This document shows, piece after piece, positions 33,605 to 43,450 of a stretch of DNA of 64,000 nt. A program made the translations under genes and the position numbers. Origin of the DNA: Bradyrhizobium zhanjiangense (GTDB lineage Bacteria > Pseudomonadota > Alphaproteobacteria > Rhizobiales > Xanthobacteraceae); contig NZ_CP022221.1 of NCBI RefSeq assembly GCF_004114935.1, positions 682,001 to 746,000 of the forward strand, read 5' to 3'. How positions within the stretch are numbered: position 1 is the first letter of the stretch; every line of letters begins with the position of its first letter. Under the pieces are notes generated by a model. The model saw only the letters and a list, made by a program, of their open reading frames with translations. It was not told where the DNA came from and searched no databases.

Positions 33605-33635
33605 GACACCGCCACCGCTGCGCCACGGAAAACCA

Positions 33636-34907
33636 ATGCCCCACCCCAACGACCCCAGCCTCCGCTCCTTCATCGACGTCGATCCCGCTTCCGACTTCCC
33701 GATCCAGAACCTGCCTTACGGCGTGTTCTCGACTGCGGGCAATCCAACGCCACGGATCGGTGTTGCGATCGGCAATTACGTGCTCGATCTCTGGGAGCTC
33801 GAGCAGGCCTCGCGGCTCGACGTCGGCCCGCTCGGCGTGTTCTCCGGGGCCTCGCTCAATCCCTTCATGGCGCTCGGACCAAAAGTCTGGACCAAGACGC
33901 GGGCGCGGATCGGCGAGCTCCTGCGTCACGATCATCCGGAGCTGCGCGACAACGAGGAGCTGCGCAGCCGCGCGCTGGTGCCGATGCGCGATGCAAAGCT
34001 GCATCTGCCGTTCGCGGTCTCCGGCTACACCGATTTCTATTCCTCCAAGGAGCACGCCACCAATGTCGGCGTGATGTTCCGCGGCAAGGACAATGCGCTG
34101 CAGCCGAACTGGCTGCATATGCCGATCGCCTATAACGGCCGCGCCTCCACCGTCGTGGTGTCGGGCACCAAGGTGAAGCGGCCGCGCGGGCAGCTGAAGC
34201 CGCCGAACGTGGAGGTGCCGAACTTCGCTCCGTGCAAGCGACTCGATTTCGAGCTGGAGATGGGCGTCGTGATCGGCCAGCCATCGCCGATGGGCGGCAT
34301 GCTGAGCGAGAGTCAAGCCGAGGAGATGATCTTCGGTTTCGTGCTGCTCAACGATTGGAGCGCGCGCGACATCCAGCAATGGGAATATGTGCCGCTCGGC
34401 CCGTTCCTGGCAAAAGCGTTCGCGACCTCGATCAGCCCGTGGGTGGTGACGCGCGAGGCGCTGGAGCCGTTCCGTCTGAAGGGGCCGGAGCAGGCGCCGG
34501 CGCCGCTCGACTATCTCAAGCAGAACAAGCCGCAGAACTACGACATTGCACTCGACGTGTCCTTGCGCGCTGCCGGCGCCAACGCCCCCGCCAGCATCAG
34601 CCGCACCAATTTCAAATACATGTACTGGTCCTCGGTGCAGCAGCTCATGCACCACGCCTCCAGCGGGTGCGCCATGAATGTCGGCGATCTCCTGGGGAGC
34701 GGCACCATCTCCGGCCCGGAAAAGGATCAGCGCGGCAGCCTGCTCGAGATCAGCTGGAACGGCACCGAGCCGGTCGAATTGCCCGGCGGCATCAAGCGGT
34801 CGTTCCTGGAAGACGGCGACAGCCTCGTCATGCGCGGCTGGTGTCAGGGCAAGGGCTATCGCGTGGGGTTCGGCGAGGTCGAGGGGACGATTCTGGCGGC
34901 GGAGTAG
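33636..34907 (+). CDS. fahA: fumarylacetoacetase
   Basis: A 423-residue hydrolase that splits fumarylacetoacetate to fumarate and acetoacetate, the last step of the homogentisate route. The N-terminal SH3-like domain (~1-115) includes NLPYGVFS; the catalytic FAH domain includes DFYSSKEHATNVG (metal/His site ~130-145), FELEMGVVIG (~210, metal Glu pair) and LNDWSARDIQQWEYVPLGPFLAKAF (~240-265). ATG 33636 is chosen because it begins the family's usual N-terminus. It follows hmgA after the 158-bp palindrome. Confidence 0.96.
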   Translation: MPHPNDPSLRSFIDVDPASDFPIQNLPYGVFSTAGNPTPRIGVAIGNYVLDLWELEQASRLDVGPLGVFSGASLNPFMALGPKVWTKTRARIGELLRHDHPELRDNEELRSRALVPMRDAKLHLPFAVSGYTDFYSSKEHATNVGVMFRGKDNALQPNWLHMPIAYNGRASTVVVSGTKVKRPRGQLKPPNVEVPNFAPCKRLDFELEMGVVIGQPSPMGGMLSESQAEEMIFGFVLLNDWSARDIQQWEYVPLGPFLAKAFATSISPWVVTREALEPFRLKGPEQAPAPLDYLKQNKPQNYDIALDVSLRAAGANAPASISRTNFKYMYWSSVQQLMHHASSGCAMNVGDLLGSGTISGPEKDQRGSLLEISWNGTEPVELPGGIKRSFLEDGDSLVMRGWCQGKGYRVGFGEVEGTILAAE

Positions 34908-34927
34908 CGCGCGCCGCCACGACCTCC

Positions 34928-35012
34928 GTCATTGCGAGCGCAGCGAAGCAATCCAGAATCTCTCCGCGGAGGGATTCTGGATTGCTTCGTCGCAAGGGCT
35001 CCTCGCAATGAC
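34928..35012. repeat. palindromic intergenic repeat
   Basis: GTCATTGCGAG at the left end matches CTCGCAATGAC at the right end. Inside, GCGAAGCAATCCAGAATC pairs with GATTCTGGATTGCTTCG. A common Bradyrhizobium palindrome family; it may act as a bidirectional terminator between fahA and the DUF1272 gene. Confidence 0.8.
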
Positions 35013-35026
35013 GGTGTGGCAGCAGT

Positions 35027-35338
35027 TCACCGTCTCTCCGGCGGCACCTCGCGTATCCTCGCGCAATGCGCCGCGACGTCGTCCAGGCTGTACTTCAGAT
35101 GCACCCGCTTGTCGGACGGCACCTGCTTGGTCGTGCACACGCCCGGCCGCCATTCCTGCGCGGGCCTGATCGGGCGCGGGGCAAAACCGCCGCCGCAGTT
35201 CGGGCAGACGTTGAAGAGTTTCGTCTCCACGCAATCCGCACAGAACGTGCATTCATACGAGCAGATCCGCGCGTCGGTTGCATCAGGCGGCAGGTCGCGG
35301 TCGCAATATTCGCAGTTCGGTCGTAGCTGGAGCGCCAT
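35027..35338 (-). CDS. DUF1272 zinc-ribbon protein
   Basis: A 103-residue protein from ATG 35338 after GGGAG. The first ~55 residues carry four Cys pairs (CEYC, CSYEC, CADC, CPNCG), the DUF1272 double zinc-binding fold. The C-terminal half is basic and unstructured-looking. Function is unknown in the family. It stands alone between two repeats and the CoA-transferase gene. Confidence 0.85.
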   Translation of the reverse strand: MALQLRPNCEYCDRDLPPDATDARICSYECTFCADCVETKLFNVCPNCGGGFAPRPIRPAQEWRPGVCTTKQVPSDKRVHLKYSLDDVAAHCARIREVPPERR

Positions 35339-35443
35339 GGCTGAATCTCCCGGATTGACCGGGATCATCGCAGATCGCGCCCGCGGCGCGAATGACGTAG
35401 TTCCCTCGATTTCAGCCGGGCTCCAGGCGATTGCCTAGCGCCG

Positions 35444-36568
35444 CTAGCGCCCGGCCTTCCACGCAGCCGTCACAGCCCCGATCTCCGCCGCCTCCGGCTC
35501 GCGGACGGCCGAAGGCGTGCGTGAGAATCTCGGCGCGGGCGCGGGCTGCTTCACGCCGTGACGCTCGACGAAGACATTGCGGGCGACCATGTGCGGGTGT
35601 TGCGTGGCCTCCGACATGGTCAGCACTGGCGCGAAGCAGATGTCGGTGCCTTCCATGATCTTGCACCAGTCCTCGCGCGTCTTGCTCTTGAACACCGCCT
35701 TCAGCTTCTCCTTCAGCGCCGGCCAGGCGTTGCGGTCCATCTGCGCGTCGAAATCGGCGTCGGTCAGGCCCGCGTGCTGGCGCAGCAGCGCGTAGAATTG
35801 CGGCTCGATCGACCCAATCGAGACGAAATGGCCGCAGGCGCATTCGTAGACGCCGTAGAAATGCGCGCCGCCGTCGAGGAAGTTCTGGTTGCGCCCCTCG
35901 GTCCAGCGTCCCATCGTGGTCATGTCGAAGAAGAACGACATCAATGACGCCGCGCCATCGCACATGGCGGCATCGACCACCTGGCCCTTGCCGGACTTTT
36001 GCGCTTCAAGCAGCGCCGCGAGCACGCCGACGACGAGATAGAGCGCGCCGCCGCCGAAATCGCCGACCAGATTGAGCGGCGGCACCGGTGTCTCCTTAGG
36101 TCCGATCGCGGCGAGCGCGCCGGTGATGGAGATGTAATTGATGTCGTGGCCAGCGGCGTTCGCAAGCGGGCCCTCCTGGCCCCAGCCGGTCATGCGGCCG
36201 TAGACCAGCTTCGGGTTGCGCGCGAGCACCACGTCAGGCCCGAGCCCGAGCCGCTCCATCACGCCGGGACGAAAACCTTCGACCAGCGCATCGGCGCTGG
36301 CCAGCAGGTCGAGCACTTGTGCGATCGCCGCCTTGTCCTTGAGGTCGAGCTCGATCACCTTGCGGCCGCGGCCCGCCACCGACTTCATGCTCTTCCTGGC
36401 GCCGATGCGATCGAGCGTGACGACGTCGGCGCCCATGTCGGCCAGCATCATGCAGGCGAACGGGCCGGGTCCGATGCCGGCGAATTCGACGATGCGGAAG
36501 CCCGACAGCGGGCCGGAGGCGCGGACGGAGGAGCCATCTGATTTTTGTTGGGCTGGTTTATCGAGCAC
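35444..36568 (-). CDS. CaiB/BaiF-type CoA-transferase (family III)
   Basis: A 374-residue family III CoA-transferase or alpha-methylacyl-CoA racemase. GTG 36568 has GAGGA upstream; a longer frame from 36613 lacks one. Landmarks: LSGFRIVEFAGIGPGPFACMMLADMGADVV (~13-42) for CoA binding, LDLKDKAAI (~75), and the active-site region GHDINYISITGALAAIG (~143-160). The conserved Asp of the covalent mechanism lies in the GHDINY block, as in racemases. It may activate or isomerise a branched or aromatic acid. It is separated from the upstream cox operon by a terminator. Confidence 0.88.
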   Translation of the reverse strand: MLDKPAQQKSDGSSVRASGPLSGFRIVEFAGIGPGPFACMMLADMGADVVTLDRIGARKSMKSVAGRGRKVIELDLKDKAAIAQVLDLLASADALVEGFRPGVMERLGLGPDVVLARNPKLVYGRMTGWGQEGPLANAAGHDINYISITGALAAIGPKETPVPPLNLVGDFGGGALYLVVGVLAALLEAQKSGKGQVVDAAMCDGAASLMSFFFDMTTMGRWTEGRNQNFLDGGAHFYGVYECACGHFVSIGSIEPQFYALLRQHAGLTDADFDAQMDRNAWPALKEKLKAVFKSKTREDWCKIMEGTDICFAPVLTMSEATQHPHMVARNVFVERHGVKQPAPAPRFSRTPSAVREPEAAEIGAVTAAWKAGR

Positions 36569-36709
36569 GTTGTTGTTTCCTCGGGTCGCGGGCGGATGCC
36601 GGTGATCCGGCAACGGCCTCGGACATTGCTCTTTGGGGCGAGTTAATTGGCTGATTAACTTTTCTCGCCTTCACACCAGCGAGGCAAGCGGTTTTCATGC
36701 CGCATGGCC

Positions 36710-36743
36710 AAAATAAAAACGGCGCGCACCGAAGTGCGCGCCG
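36710..36743 (-). terminator. rho-independent terminator after coxM
   Basis: A perfect 9-bp GC stem (36720-36728 with 36735-36743, loop CCGAAG) is followed on the minus strand by TTTTTATTTT. It ends the coxSLM message 36 bases after the coxM stop. Confidence 0.85.
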
Positions 36744-36778
36744 CGGAAAATTTGTGTCGAGGCGCTAAAGCGCGATCG

Positions 36779-37579
36779 TCAGCCCGCAGCGGTCACCGCG
36801 CGCTGTGCCATCACTTTGACGAGGTTGGCGCGGTACTCGGCAGTGCCATGGATGTCAGCCAGCAATCCGCTCGCAGAAATATTGACGCTGTCGATCGCCG
36901 ATGGCGACCAGTTCGCCTTCAACGCGGCTTCGATGGCGCCCACCCGCATCACGCCGTTCTGCGAGGCGCCGGTGGCGGCCACCCGCACCTCGCCCGACTT
37001 GGTCTGCGCCACGAACACGCCGGTCAGCGCGAAGCGCGAGGCCGGATGCCGCATCTTGGCGTAGCCCGCTTTCGCCGGAACCGGGAACGACACGGCGGTG
37101 ATGATCTCACCGTCTTCGAGTGCCGTGGTGAACAGGCCCTTGAAGAAATCATCCGCCGAGATCGACCGCTTGTTGGTCTTCACGGTGGCGCCGAGCGCGA
37201 GCAGTGCGGCGGGATAGTCGGCAGCGGGATCGTTGTTGGCGATCGAGCCACCGATCGTGCCGCGATAGCGCACCGCGGGGTCGCCGATCAGCGACGCCAG
37301 ATAGGCGAGTGCCGGAATCGCCTTCTTCGCGGCATCGCTAGTGGCGACGTCATGATGCGGCGTGGCGGCTTTGATGGTCAGCGTGTCGCCGGAGGCCTCG
37401 ACGCCGATCATGTCCTTGATCTTGCCGAGGTCGATGACGTCTGACGGATTGGCGAGCCGCTGCTTCATGACCGGCAGCAGGGTTTGTCCGCCGGCCAGGA
37501 ATTTCGCCTCGCTGCTCTTGCCGAACAGGCTCACGGCTTCGTCGACCGAGGAAGCCCGATGATAGGTGGTCTGGTACAT
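36779..37579 (-). CDS. coxM: CoxM-type FAD-binding subunit
   Basis: A 266-residue medium subunit of a molybdenum hydroxylase of the CO-dehydrogenase/xanthine-dehydrogenase type. FAD is held by AKFLAGGQTLLP (~28-39) and the TIGGSIANNDPAADYPAALLAL motif (~107-128), typical of CoxM. It passes electrons from the Fe-S subunit to the quinone or other acceptor. It is the last gene of coxS-coxL-coxM, with a 15-base gap to coxL. Confidence 0.92.
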   Translation of the reverse strand: MYQTTYHRASSVDEAVSLFGKSSEAKFLAGGQTLLPVMKQRLANPSDVIDLGKIKDMIGVEASGDTLTIKAATPHHDVATSDAAKKAIPALAYLASLIGDPAVRYRGTIGGSIANNDPAADYPAALLALGATVKTNKRSISADDFFKGLFTTALEDGEIITAVSFPVPAKAGYAKMRHPASRFALTGVFVAQTKSGEVRVAATGASQNGVMRVGAIEAALKANWSPSAIDSVNISASGLLADIHGTAEYRANLVKVMAQRAVTAAG

Positions 37580-37594
37580 CTTCGTTCCTCCCTC

Positions 37595-39937
37595 TTAAGC
37601 CGCGTGGATCGTGCGCCATACCCTGTCGGGGGTCGCGGGCATTTCCAGATTGTTCTTGCCGATCGCATCCGTGATCGCGTTGATCACGGCTGCAGAAGCG
37701 CCGATCGCGCCGGCCTCACCGCAACCCTTGATGCCCAGGGGATTGCCCGGGCACAGCGTCGTGGTGTGGGAGAGGTTGAACGAGGGCAGGTCGTCGGCAC
37801 GCGGCATGGAGTAATCCATGAACGAGGCCGTCACCGGCTGGCCGTTGGCATCGTAGATCGCGTGCTCGAGCAGCGCCTGCCCGATGCCCTGGGCGAGGCC
37901 GCCATGGACCTGTCCCTCGACGATCATCGGGTTGATCAGCCGGCCGAAATCATCGGCTGCGACAAAGTTGACGAAGGAGGTCTTGCCGGTGCCGGGATCG
38001 ACCTCGAGCTCGCAGATATAGGCGCCGGCCGGGAAGGTGAAGTTGGTGGGGTCATAGAAGGCGCTCTCCTTCAGGCCCGGCTCCATCCCCTCAGGCAGAT
38101 TGTGCGCGGTGTAGGCTGCGAGCGCGACCATCGGGAAGGCGATCGCCTTGTCGGTGCCCGTGACCTTGAACTCGCCGTTCTCAATGACGATGTCGGCCTC
38201 CGACGCCTCCAGCGCATGCGCGGCGATCTTCTTGGCCTTGGACTCCATCTTCTCCATCGCCTTCAGGATCGCGGTGAGACCGACGGCTGCGGAGCGCGAG
38301 CCGTAGGTGCCCATGCCGAACTGCACCTTATCGGTGTCGCCATGGACGATCGAGACCTGGCTGATCGGAACGCCCAGGCGGTCGGCGACGAGCTGGCAGA
38401 ACGTGGTCTCGTGGCCCTGGCCGTGGCTGTGCGATCCCGTGAGGATCTCGATGGTCCCGACCGGATTGACGCGCACCTCGGCCGATTCCCACAGGCCGAC
38501 GCCGGCACCCAGACTGCCGACGGCTTTTGACGGCGCGATGCCGCAGGCCTCGATGTAGCAGGACACGCCGATGCCGCGCAGCTTGCCTTGTGATTTGGCT
38601 TGTGCCTTGCGGGCAGGGAAGCCGGCATAGTCGATCGCCTTCATCGCGGCATCGAGTGAGGCGTTAAAGTCGCCGGTGTCATAGGCCATGATCACAGGCG
38701 TCTGGTGCGGGAACTGGGTGATGAAGTTGGTCCGGCGCAGCTGGGCCGGATCGACCTTCAGCTGCCGTGCCGCCGTCTCCATCAGCCGCTCCAGCAGGTA
38801 GCTGGCCTCGGGTCGGCCGGCGCCGCGATAGGCGTCGACCGGCGTGGTGTTGGTGTAGACGCCGATCACCTCGGCATGGATCGCCGGGATGTTGTACTGG
38901 CCCGACAGCAGCGTCGCGTAGAGATAGGTCGGCACCGACGACGAGAACAGCGACATGTAGGCGCCGAAATTGGCGTAGGTCTTCACCTTCAACCCGGTGA
39001 TCTTGTTGTTGGCGTCGAAGGCCATCTCGGCATGGGTCACATGGTCGCGGCCATGCGCGTCGGTGAGGAAGGCCTCGGTGCGGTCGCCGGTCCACTTCAC
39101 GGGACGACCGACCTTCTTGGAGGCCCACAGCGCCACCATCTCTTCGGGATAGATGAAGATCTTCGAGCCGAAGCCGCCGCCGACGTCGGGCGCGATCACG
39201 CGCAGCTTGTGCTCGGGCGCGATGTTATAGAACGCCGACAGCACGAGGCGGGCGACGTGCGGGTTCTGCGACGTGGTGTAGAGCGTGAAATGCTCCTCCG
39301 CCGCGTCGTAATCGGCGATCGCCGCGCGCGGCTCCATCGCGTTCGGGGCGAGGCGGTTGTTGGTGACGTCGAGCTTGACCACATTGGCGGCCTTCGAGAA
39401 GGCTGCATCGACCGCACCCTCGTCGCCGATCACCCAGTCATAGACCTGGTTGCCAGGGGCTTCGGGATGCAGCTGCGGCGCGCCGGCCTTGATCGCGGCG
39501 TGCATGTCGGCGACCGCGGGAAGCTCCTCGTAATCGACGACGACAGCTTCCGCCGCGTCGCGCGCGAGATTCTTGCTCTCGGCGATCACGACCGCGACGG
39601 CCTGGCCAACGAACCGCACCGTCTCCGGCGCCATCGCCGGCCATGCGCCCATCTTCATCGGGCTGCCATCCTTGGAGGTGATGGCCCAGCCGCAGATGAG
39701 GTTACCGACCTTGTCGTCGACGAGTTGCTGTCCCGTGAGCACCGCGACCACGCCTGGCATCTTCAAGGCGGCAGAGGAGTCGATCCCCTTCACCTTGGCA
39801 TGCGCGTGTGGGCTTCTGATGAAATAGGCATGAGTCATGCCCGGCAATTTGATGTCGTCGACGTACCGGCCCTTGCCGGTAATGAAACGCTTGTCTTCCT
39901 TGCGCACGACGCGCGCACCGATGCCTTCAACACCCAT
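37595..39937 (-). CDS. coxL: CoxL-type molybdenum subunit, form II
   Basis: A 780-residue large subunit with the molybdopterin-cytosine-dinucleotide site. ATG 39937 follows GGAGG. The active-site loop reads [14 protein letters not shown], the form II signature (AYRGAGR). True, high-affinity CO dehydrogenase of form I has a Cys-containing AYXCSFR loop. The catalytic Glu region ([10 protein letters not shown], ~735) is present. Form II enzymes are poorly defined: some oxidise CO slowly, others may act on different substrates. Gene order S-L-M, rather than M-S-L, also fits form II. Confidence 0.93.
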   Translation of the reverse strand: MGVEGIGARVVRKEDKRFITGKGRYVDDIKLPGMTHAYFIRSPHAHAKVKGIDSSAALKMPGVVAVLTGQQLVDDKVGNLICGWAITSKDGSPMKMGAWPAMAPETVRFVGQAVAVVIAESKNLARDAAEAVVVDYEELPAVADMHAAIKAGAPQLHPEAPGNQVYDWVIGDEGAVDAAFSKAANVVKLDVTNNRLAPNAMEPRAAIADYDAAEEHFTLYTTSQNPHVARLVLSAFYNIAPEHKLRVIAPDVGGGFGSKIFIYPEEMVALWASKKVGRPVKWTGDRTEAFLTDAHGRDHVTHAEMAFDANNKITGLKVKTYANFGAYMSLFSSSVPTYLYATLLSGQYNIPAIHAEVIGVYTNTTPVDAYRGAGRPEASYLLERLMETAARQLKVDPAQLRRTNFITQFPHQTPVIMAYDTGDFNASLDAAMKAIDYAGFPARKAQAKSQGKLRGIGVSCYIEACGIAPSKAVGSLGAGVGLWESAEVRVNPVGTIEILTGSHSHGQGHETTFCQLVADRLGVPISQVSIVHGDTDKVQFGMGTYGSRSAAVGLTAILKAMEKMESKAKKIAAHALEASEADIVIENGEFKVTGTDKAIAFPMVALAAYTAHNLPEGMEPGLKESAFYDPTNFTFPAGAYICELEVDPGTGKTSFVNFVAADDFGRLINPMIVEGQVHGGLAQGIGQALLEHAIYDANGQPVTASFMDYSMPRADDLPSFNLSHTTTLCPGNPLGIKGCGEAGAIGASAAVINAITDAIGKNNLEMPATPDRVWRTIHAA

Positions 39938-40020
39938 GTCTGGTCCTCCCGACCGGAAATTTGTTGACCGGCGCTTTCCATCGAAAGCGGCAGTGGTTTT
40001 CTTGTTCGCGGCGGCCCGCT

Positions 40021-40521
<501 letters not shown>

Positions 40522-40549
40522 GTGAAGTCCTCCCAGAATGATTTTGATT

Positions 40550-40565
40550 GGTTCTAATTAGAAAC
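40550..40565. promoter_or_regulatory. operator-like palindrome before coxS
   Basis: TTCTAATTAGAA is a perfect 12-bp palindrome (40552-40563), extended by G..C at 40550/40565. Its AT-rich sequence stands out and lies 29-44 bases from the coxS start, where a MarR- or TetR-type repressor could bind. Confidence 0.5.
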
Positions 40566-40965
40566 AGCGCAACGGAACTTTGCAACTGGCATTTTGGTGA
40601 CCTCGCGTCATGGAAAGGTCATCGTGGCGGCCGTCACGGCGCGCGATTCGATCATGATGCGCCACGCCGCCGCCAACGCATGGCGCGACCGCAAGCTAGG
40701 TTCGGAAAGTTCTCATCGCGTCCGCGGACAACGTCGCATCGCGTCCGAAGCCGCGTACGGCCGTCGCTCGCCTGCGAGCTCAGCCCTCCCGCACGTTGTT
40801 CTCCCTTGGATGTCTTGTTCCCTAGTGTGAATAGGAGCACGCGCTCGCGGCTTTGCAATCGCGATCTTGGTAGTAGGCGGCGGGACGCTAAGCCATTGAT
40901 TTTATTGCGGGTGCGCCTGGGGTGCGCCGAGCGCCTGATGTCGCTGTGCCGGCCCTCGCGCCACG

Positions 40966-41183
40966 TCGGCGAGGGCCGGCGGCGTGGGCGGCTTCGCCAA
41001 GGGCGGCGCGAAGGCCAGGCTTGAGGGAGAGGTACCGACGTCACCACCCTGCATTGCGAAGCCGAGGCGCAGATCGGCGGCAAGCTCGCGCAGCTCGACT
41101 CGTGGTTGATCGATTCGACGTCGCGAAAACTTGCCGCGAACTTCTTCGAAAACTTCGCGGCGGTGGTAGCGCCATCATCGTGA
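40966..41183 (+). pseudogene. broken coxG (CO dehydrogenase subunit G-like)
   Basis: The C-terminal ~70 residues of a CoxG/SRPBCC protein are readable in two frames: GGVGGFAKGGAKARLEGE (to about 41034) and, after a frameshift near 41035-41040, HCEAEAQIGGKLAQLDSWLI and on to LAANFFENFAA before the TGA at 41181-41183. The N-terminal half is missing. CoxG recruits CO dehydrogenase to the membrane in form I systems. The rest of 40522-41596 holds only the coxS promoter, a short palindromic repeat and the leader of the quinoprotein gene. Confidence 0.72.
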
Positions 41184-41292
41184 CTGCGCCGCACGATCGT
41201 TGCGCGATGCCCGATGCGTGCGGCCGGCTTGCGCGCGACATTGCCAAGCTGGCGAAGCAGTGGGACGAGGCAAGGTCAACACAAGCTCCCCT

Positions 41293-41337
41293 GTCGTCCC
41301 GGATCAGCGCTCACTTCGTTCGCTTGTCCGGGACGAC
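41293..41337. repeat. short palindromic repeat (GTCGTCCCGGA type)
   Basis: 11-bp inverted arms GTCGTCCCGGA / TCCGGGACGAC around a CTCACTTCGTTCGCTTG spacer; same family as 51242, 53690, 60018 and 63061. Confidence 0.75.
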
Positions 41338-41596
41338 GACCGAGAGTGAGGCGATGCCGTCGGTCCCCACACTCGCTTGGTGCGTTTCCACCTGAAAATC
41401 AAGGCAAGGAGCCGAGATTCGACAACGAGATGCGCGACGAAAGCGCCGACGATTTGCACTACTACCTTCCGCCTATACTAAGCGCGAAAAGCCGATGCTG
41501 TAATTTGCGCGATGGCTCGCAGGCAAACTGCGCATCGGGAGCGCAATGCGTTCCAGCGCCCAACCGGCGTACACAACAACACCGCGGAGGGAATAC

Positions 41597-43312
41597 ATGA
41601 CCTTTGGAACGAAGGGTTTTTTGGCTGGTATTTCGATGGTTGCGATGCTGGCCGCCGGCACATCAGGCGTCCGTGCCAACGACTCGCTGATCAAGGCACA
41701 GTCCGATTCGAACCAGTGGGTCGTTGCCGGCCACGATTACGGCAATACGCGTTACAGCCCGCTCAAGCAGATCAATACCGAGAACGCCGGCAAGCTGACG
41801 CTCGCCTATTCGTTCTCGCTGGCGTCGTTGCGCTCGAACGAATCCTCGCCGATCGTCGTCGGCAACACGCTGTACGTCTCGAGCTCCTGGGGTCCGAAAT
41901 ACGTCTATGCGCTCGATGCCGCGACCGGTGCGCGCAAATGGACCTGGGAGCCCGAAATTCCCGATGACGTGCTGCAATATGCCTGCTGCGACGTGAACAA
42001 CCGCGGCGTCTCCTATGCGGACGGAAAGATCTTCGTCGGCCGGCTCGATGGCAAGCTGACGGCGCTCGATGCCGCGACCGGCAAGGCGCTGTGGACGACG
42101 AAGGTCGTCGATTACAAGCAGGGTTCGGTCATCACCTCGCCGCCGCTGGTGGTGCGCGACAAGGTCATCACCGGCTTCGGCGGCGGCGAATACGGCGTGC
42201 GCGGTTCGCTCCAGGCCTTCGACATCAACAGCGGCAAGCAATTGTGGCAGACCTTTACGGTTCCCAGTCCGGATGAGCCCGGCGGCGACACCTGGAAAGG
42301 CGATTCCGCCCAGCATGGCGGCGGTGCGGCCTGGCTGGTCGGCTCCTACGATCCCAAGAGCGACACCGTTTATTGGGGCACCAGCAATCCCGGTCCGTGG
42401 AACACCGGCGTTCGTTCGACCGGCGACGGCAATTTCGGCAAGCTGACCAATCTCTACACCGCCTCGACGCTCGCGCTCGATCCCAACACCGGCAAGATCA
42501 AGTGGCATATCCAGACCACGCCGGCCGATGCCTGGGACTATGACGGCGTCAACGAAGCCGTGCTCGCAGATCTCAAGATCGGCGGCAGCACGGTGCCGGC
42601 GCTGATGAAGGCGGATCGCAACGGCTACTTCTTCGTCGCCAACCGTGAGACCGGCAAGGTGCTCTCGGCGGAGAAATACGTCTTCTCCAACTGGGCGAAG
42701 AAGTGGGACGTCAACACCATGCGGGCGGTCGAAGATCCGGACAAGCGTCCGGGGCCGGGCCATCCCGCCAAGGACATCTGTCCGAACCTGATTGGCGGCA
42801 AGAACTGGCAGCCGATGTCGTTCAATCCGCAGACCGGGCTCGTCTACATCCCCTCGAACAATGTCTGCATGGACTGGTCGGTGTCCGACGTCGCCTACAA
42901 GCGCGGCGTGTTCTATCTCGGCGCCGAATTTCCGACCAAGGAAGGCCCCGGCGGCTTCCTCGGCGAGCTCGTGGCCTGGGATCCCATCGCCCAGAAGAAG
43001 GTCTGGTCGATCAAGGAAGATCTGCCGTTCAACGGCGGCACGCTGACCACCGGCGGCGGCCTCGTGTTCGCCGGTAACATCCATGGTGACTTCCGCGCCA
43101 TCGATGCGAAGTCTGGCAAGGTGCTGTGGAGCAAGAATCTCGGCTCCGGTATCGGCGCGGGACCGGTGACCTACAGTGTCGACGGCAAGCAGTACGTCGC
43201 CATCGTCGTCGGCCGCACGGCTGCATTGCCCGCGTTCCTGGGCGAGGTTGGGAAGAAGATGACGGCCGCAGCCCCCGAGGGCGGTTCGCTCTTCGTGTTC
43301 TCCGTCCAGTGA
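41597..43312 (+). CDS. PQQ-dependent alcohol dehydrogenase, lanthanide type
   Basis: A 571-residue periplasmic quinoprotein with a signal peptide (~1-27) and an eight-bladed propeller. It oxidises primary alcohols, passing electrons to a cytochrome c. The vicinal Cys130-Cys131 (YACCDVN) form the disulfide over PQQ. The catalytic Asp314 is followed by Asp316 (WDYDGVNE), the extra Asp that coordinates a lanthanide in XoxF/ExaF enzymes; calcium enzymes have Ala there. CGGAGGG precedes ATG 41597. Sequence alone does not separate methanol (XoxF) from ethanol (ExaF) preference. The next gene encodes its likely XoxJ and cytochrome partners. Confidence 0.92.
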   Translation: MTFGTKGFLAGISMVAMLAAGTSGVRANDSLIKAQSDSNQWVVAGHDYGNTRYSPLKQINTENAGKLTLAYSFSLASLRSNESSPIVVGNTLYVSSSWGPKYVYALDAATGARKWTWEPEIPDDVLQYACCDVNNRGVSYADGKIFVGRLDGKLTALDAATGKALWTTKVVDYKQGSVITSPPLVVRDKVITGFGGGEYGVRGSLQAFDINSGKQLWQTFTVPSPDEPGGDTWKGDSAQHGGGAAWLVGSYDPKSDTVYWGTSNPGPWNTGVRSTGDGNFGKLTNLYTASTLALDPNTGKIKWHIQTTPADAWDYDGVNEAVLADLKIGGSTVPALMKADRNGYFFVANRETGKVLSAEKYVFSNWAKKWDVNTMRAVEDPDKRPGPGHPAKDICPNLIGGKNWQPMSFNPQTGLVYIPSNNVCMDWSVSDVAYKRGVFYLGAEFPTKEGPGGFLGELVAWDPIAQKKVWSIKEDLPFNGGTLTTGGGLVFAGNIHGDFRAIDAKSGKVLWSKNLGSGIGAGPVTYSVDGKQYVAIVVGRTAALPAFLGEVGKKMTAAAPEGGSLFVFSVQ

Positions 43313-43317
43313 CGACT

Positions 43318-43352
43318 CGCGCGCGTATCCCGGAGAACGGGATACGCGCGCG
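43318..43352. terminator. strong hairpin between dehydrogenase and fusion gene
   Basis: A perfect 15-bp GC stem (43318-43332 with 43338-43352, loop GAGAA) followed by CTTTCTC. The weak U-tract suggests attenuation or mRNA 3'-end protection: more dehydrogenase than partner would be made from one message. Confidence 0.55.
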
Positions 43353-43450
43353 CTTTCTCGACATCGCGCGGCGACGGCATCGGCCAGATCTCGGGCCAGA
43401 TCCTGTGTTGCCACGCTTGGTCCAACAATTCCCACCTGCCGGAGATGAGG

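Noticed and set aside
35444..36568. CoA-transferase as part of the cox operon
   Set aside because: A strong terminator and a 210-base gap separate it from coxM, so co-transcription is unlikely.
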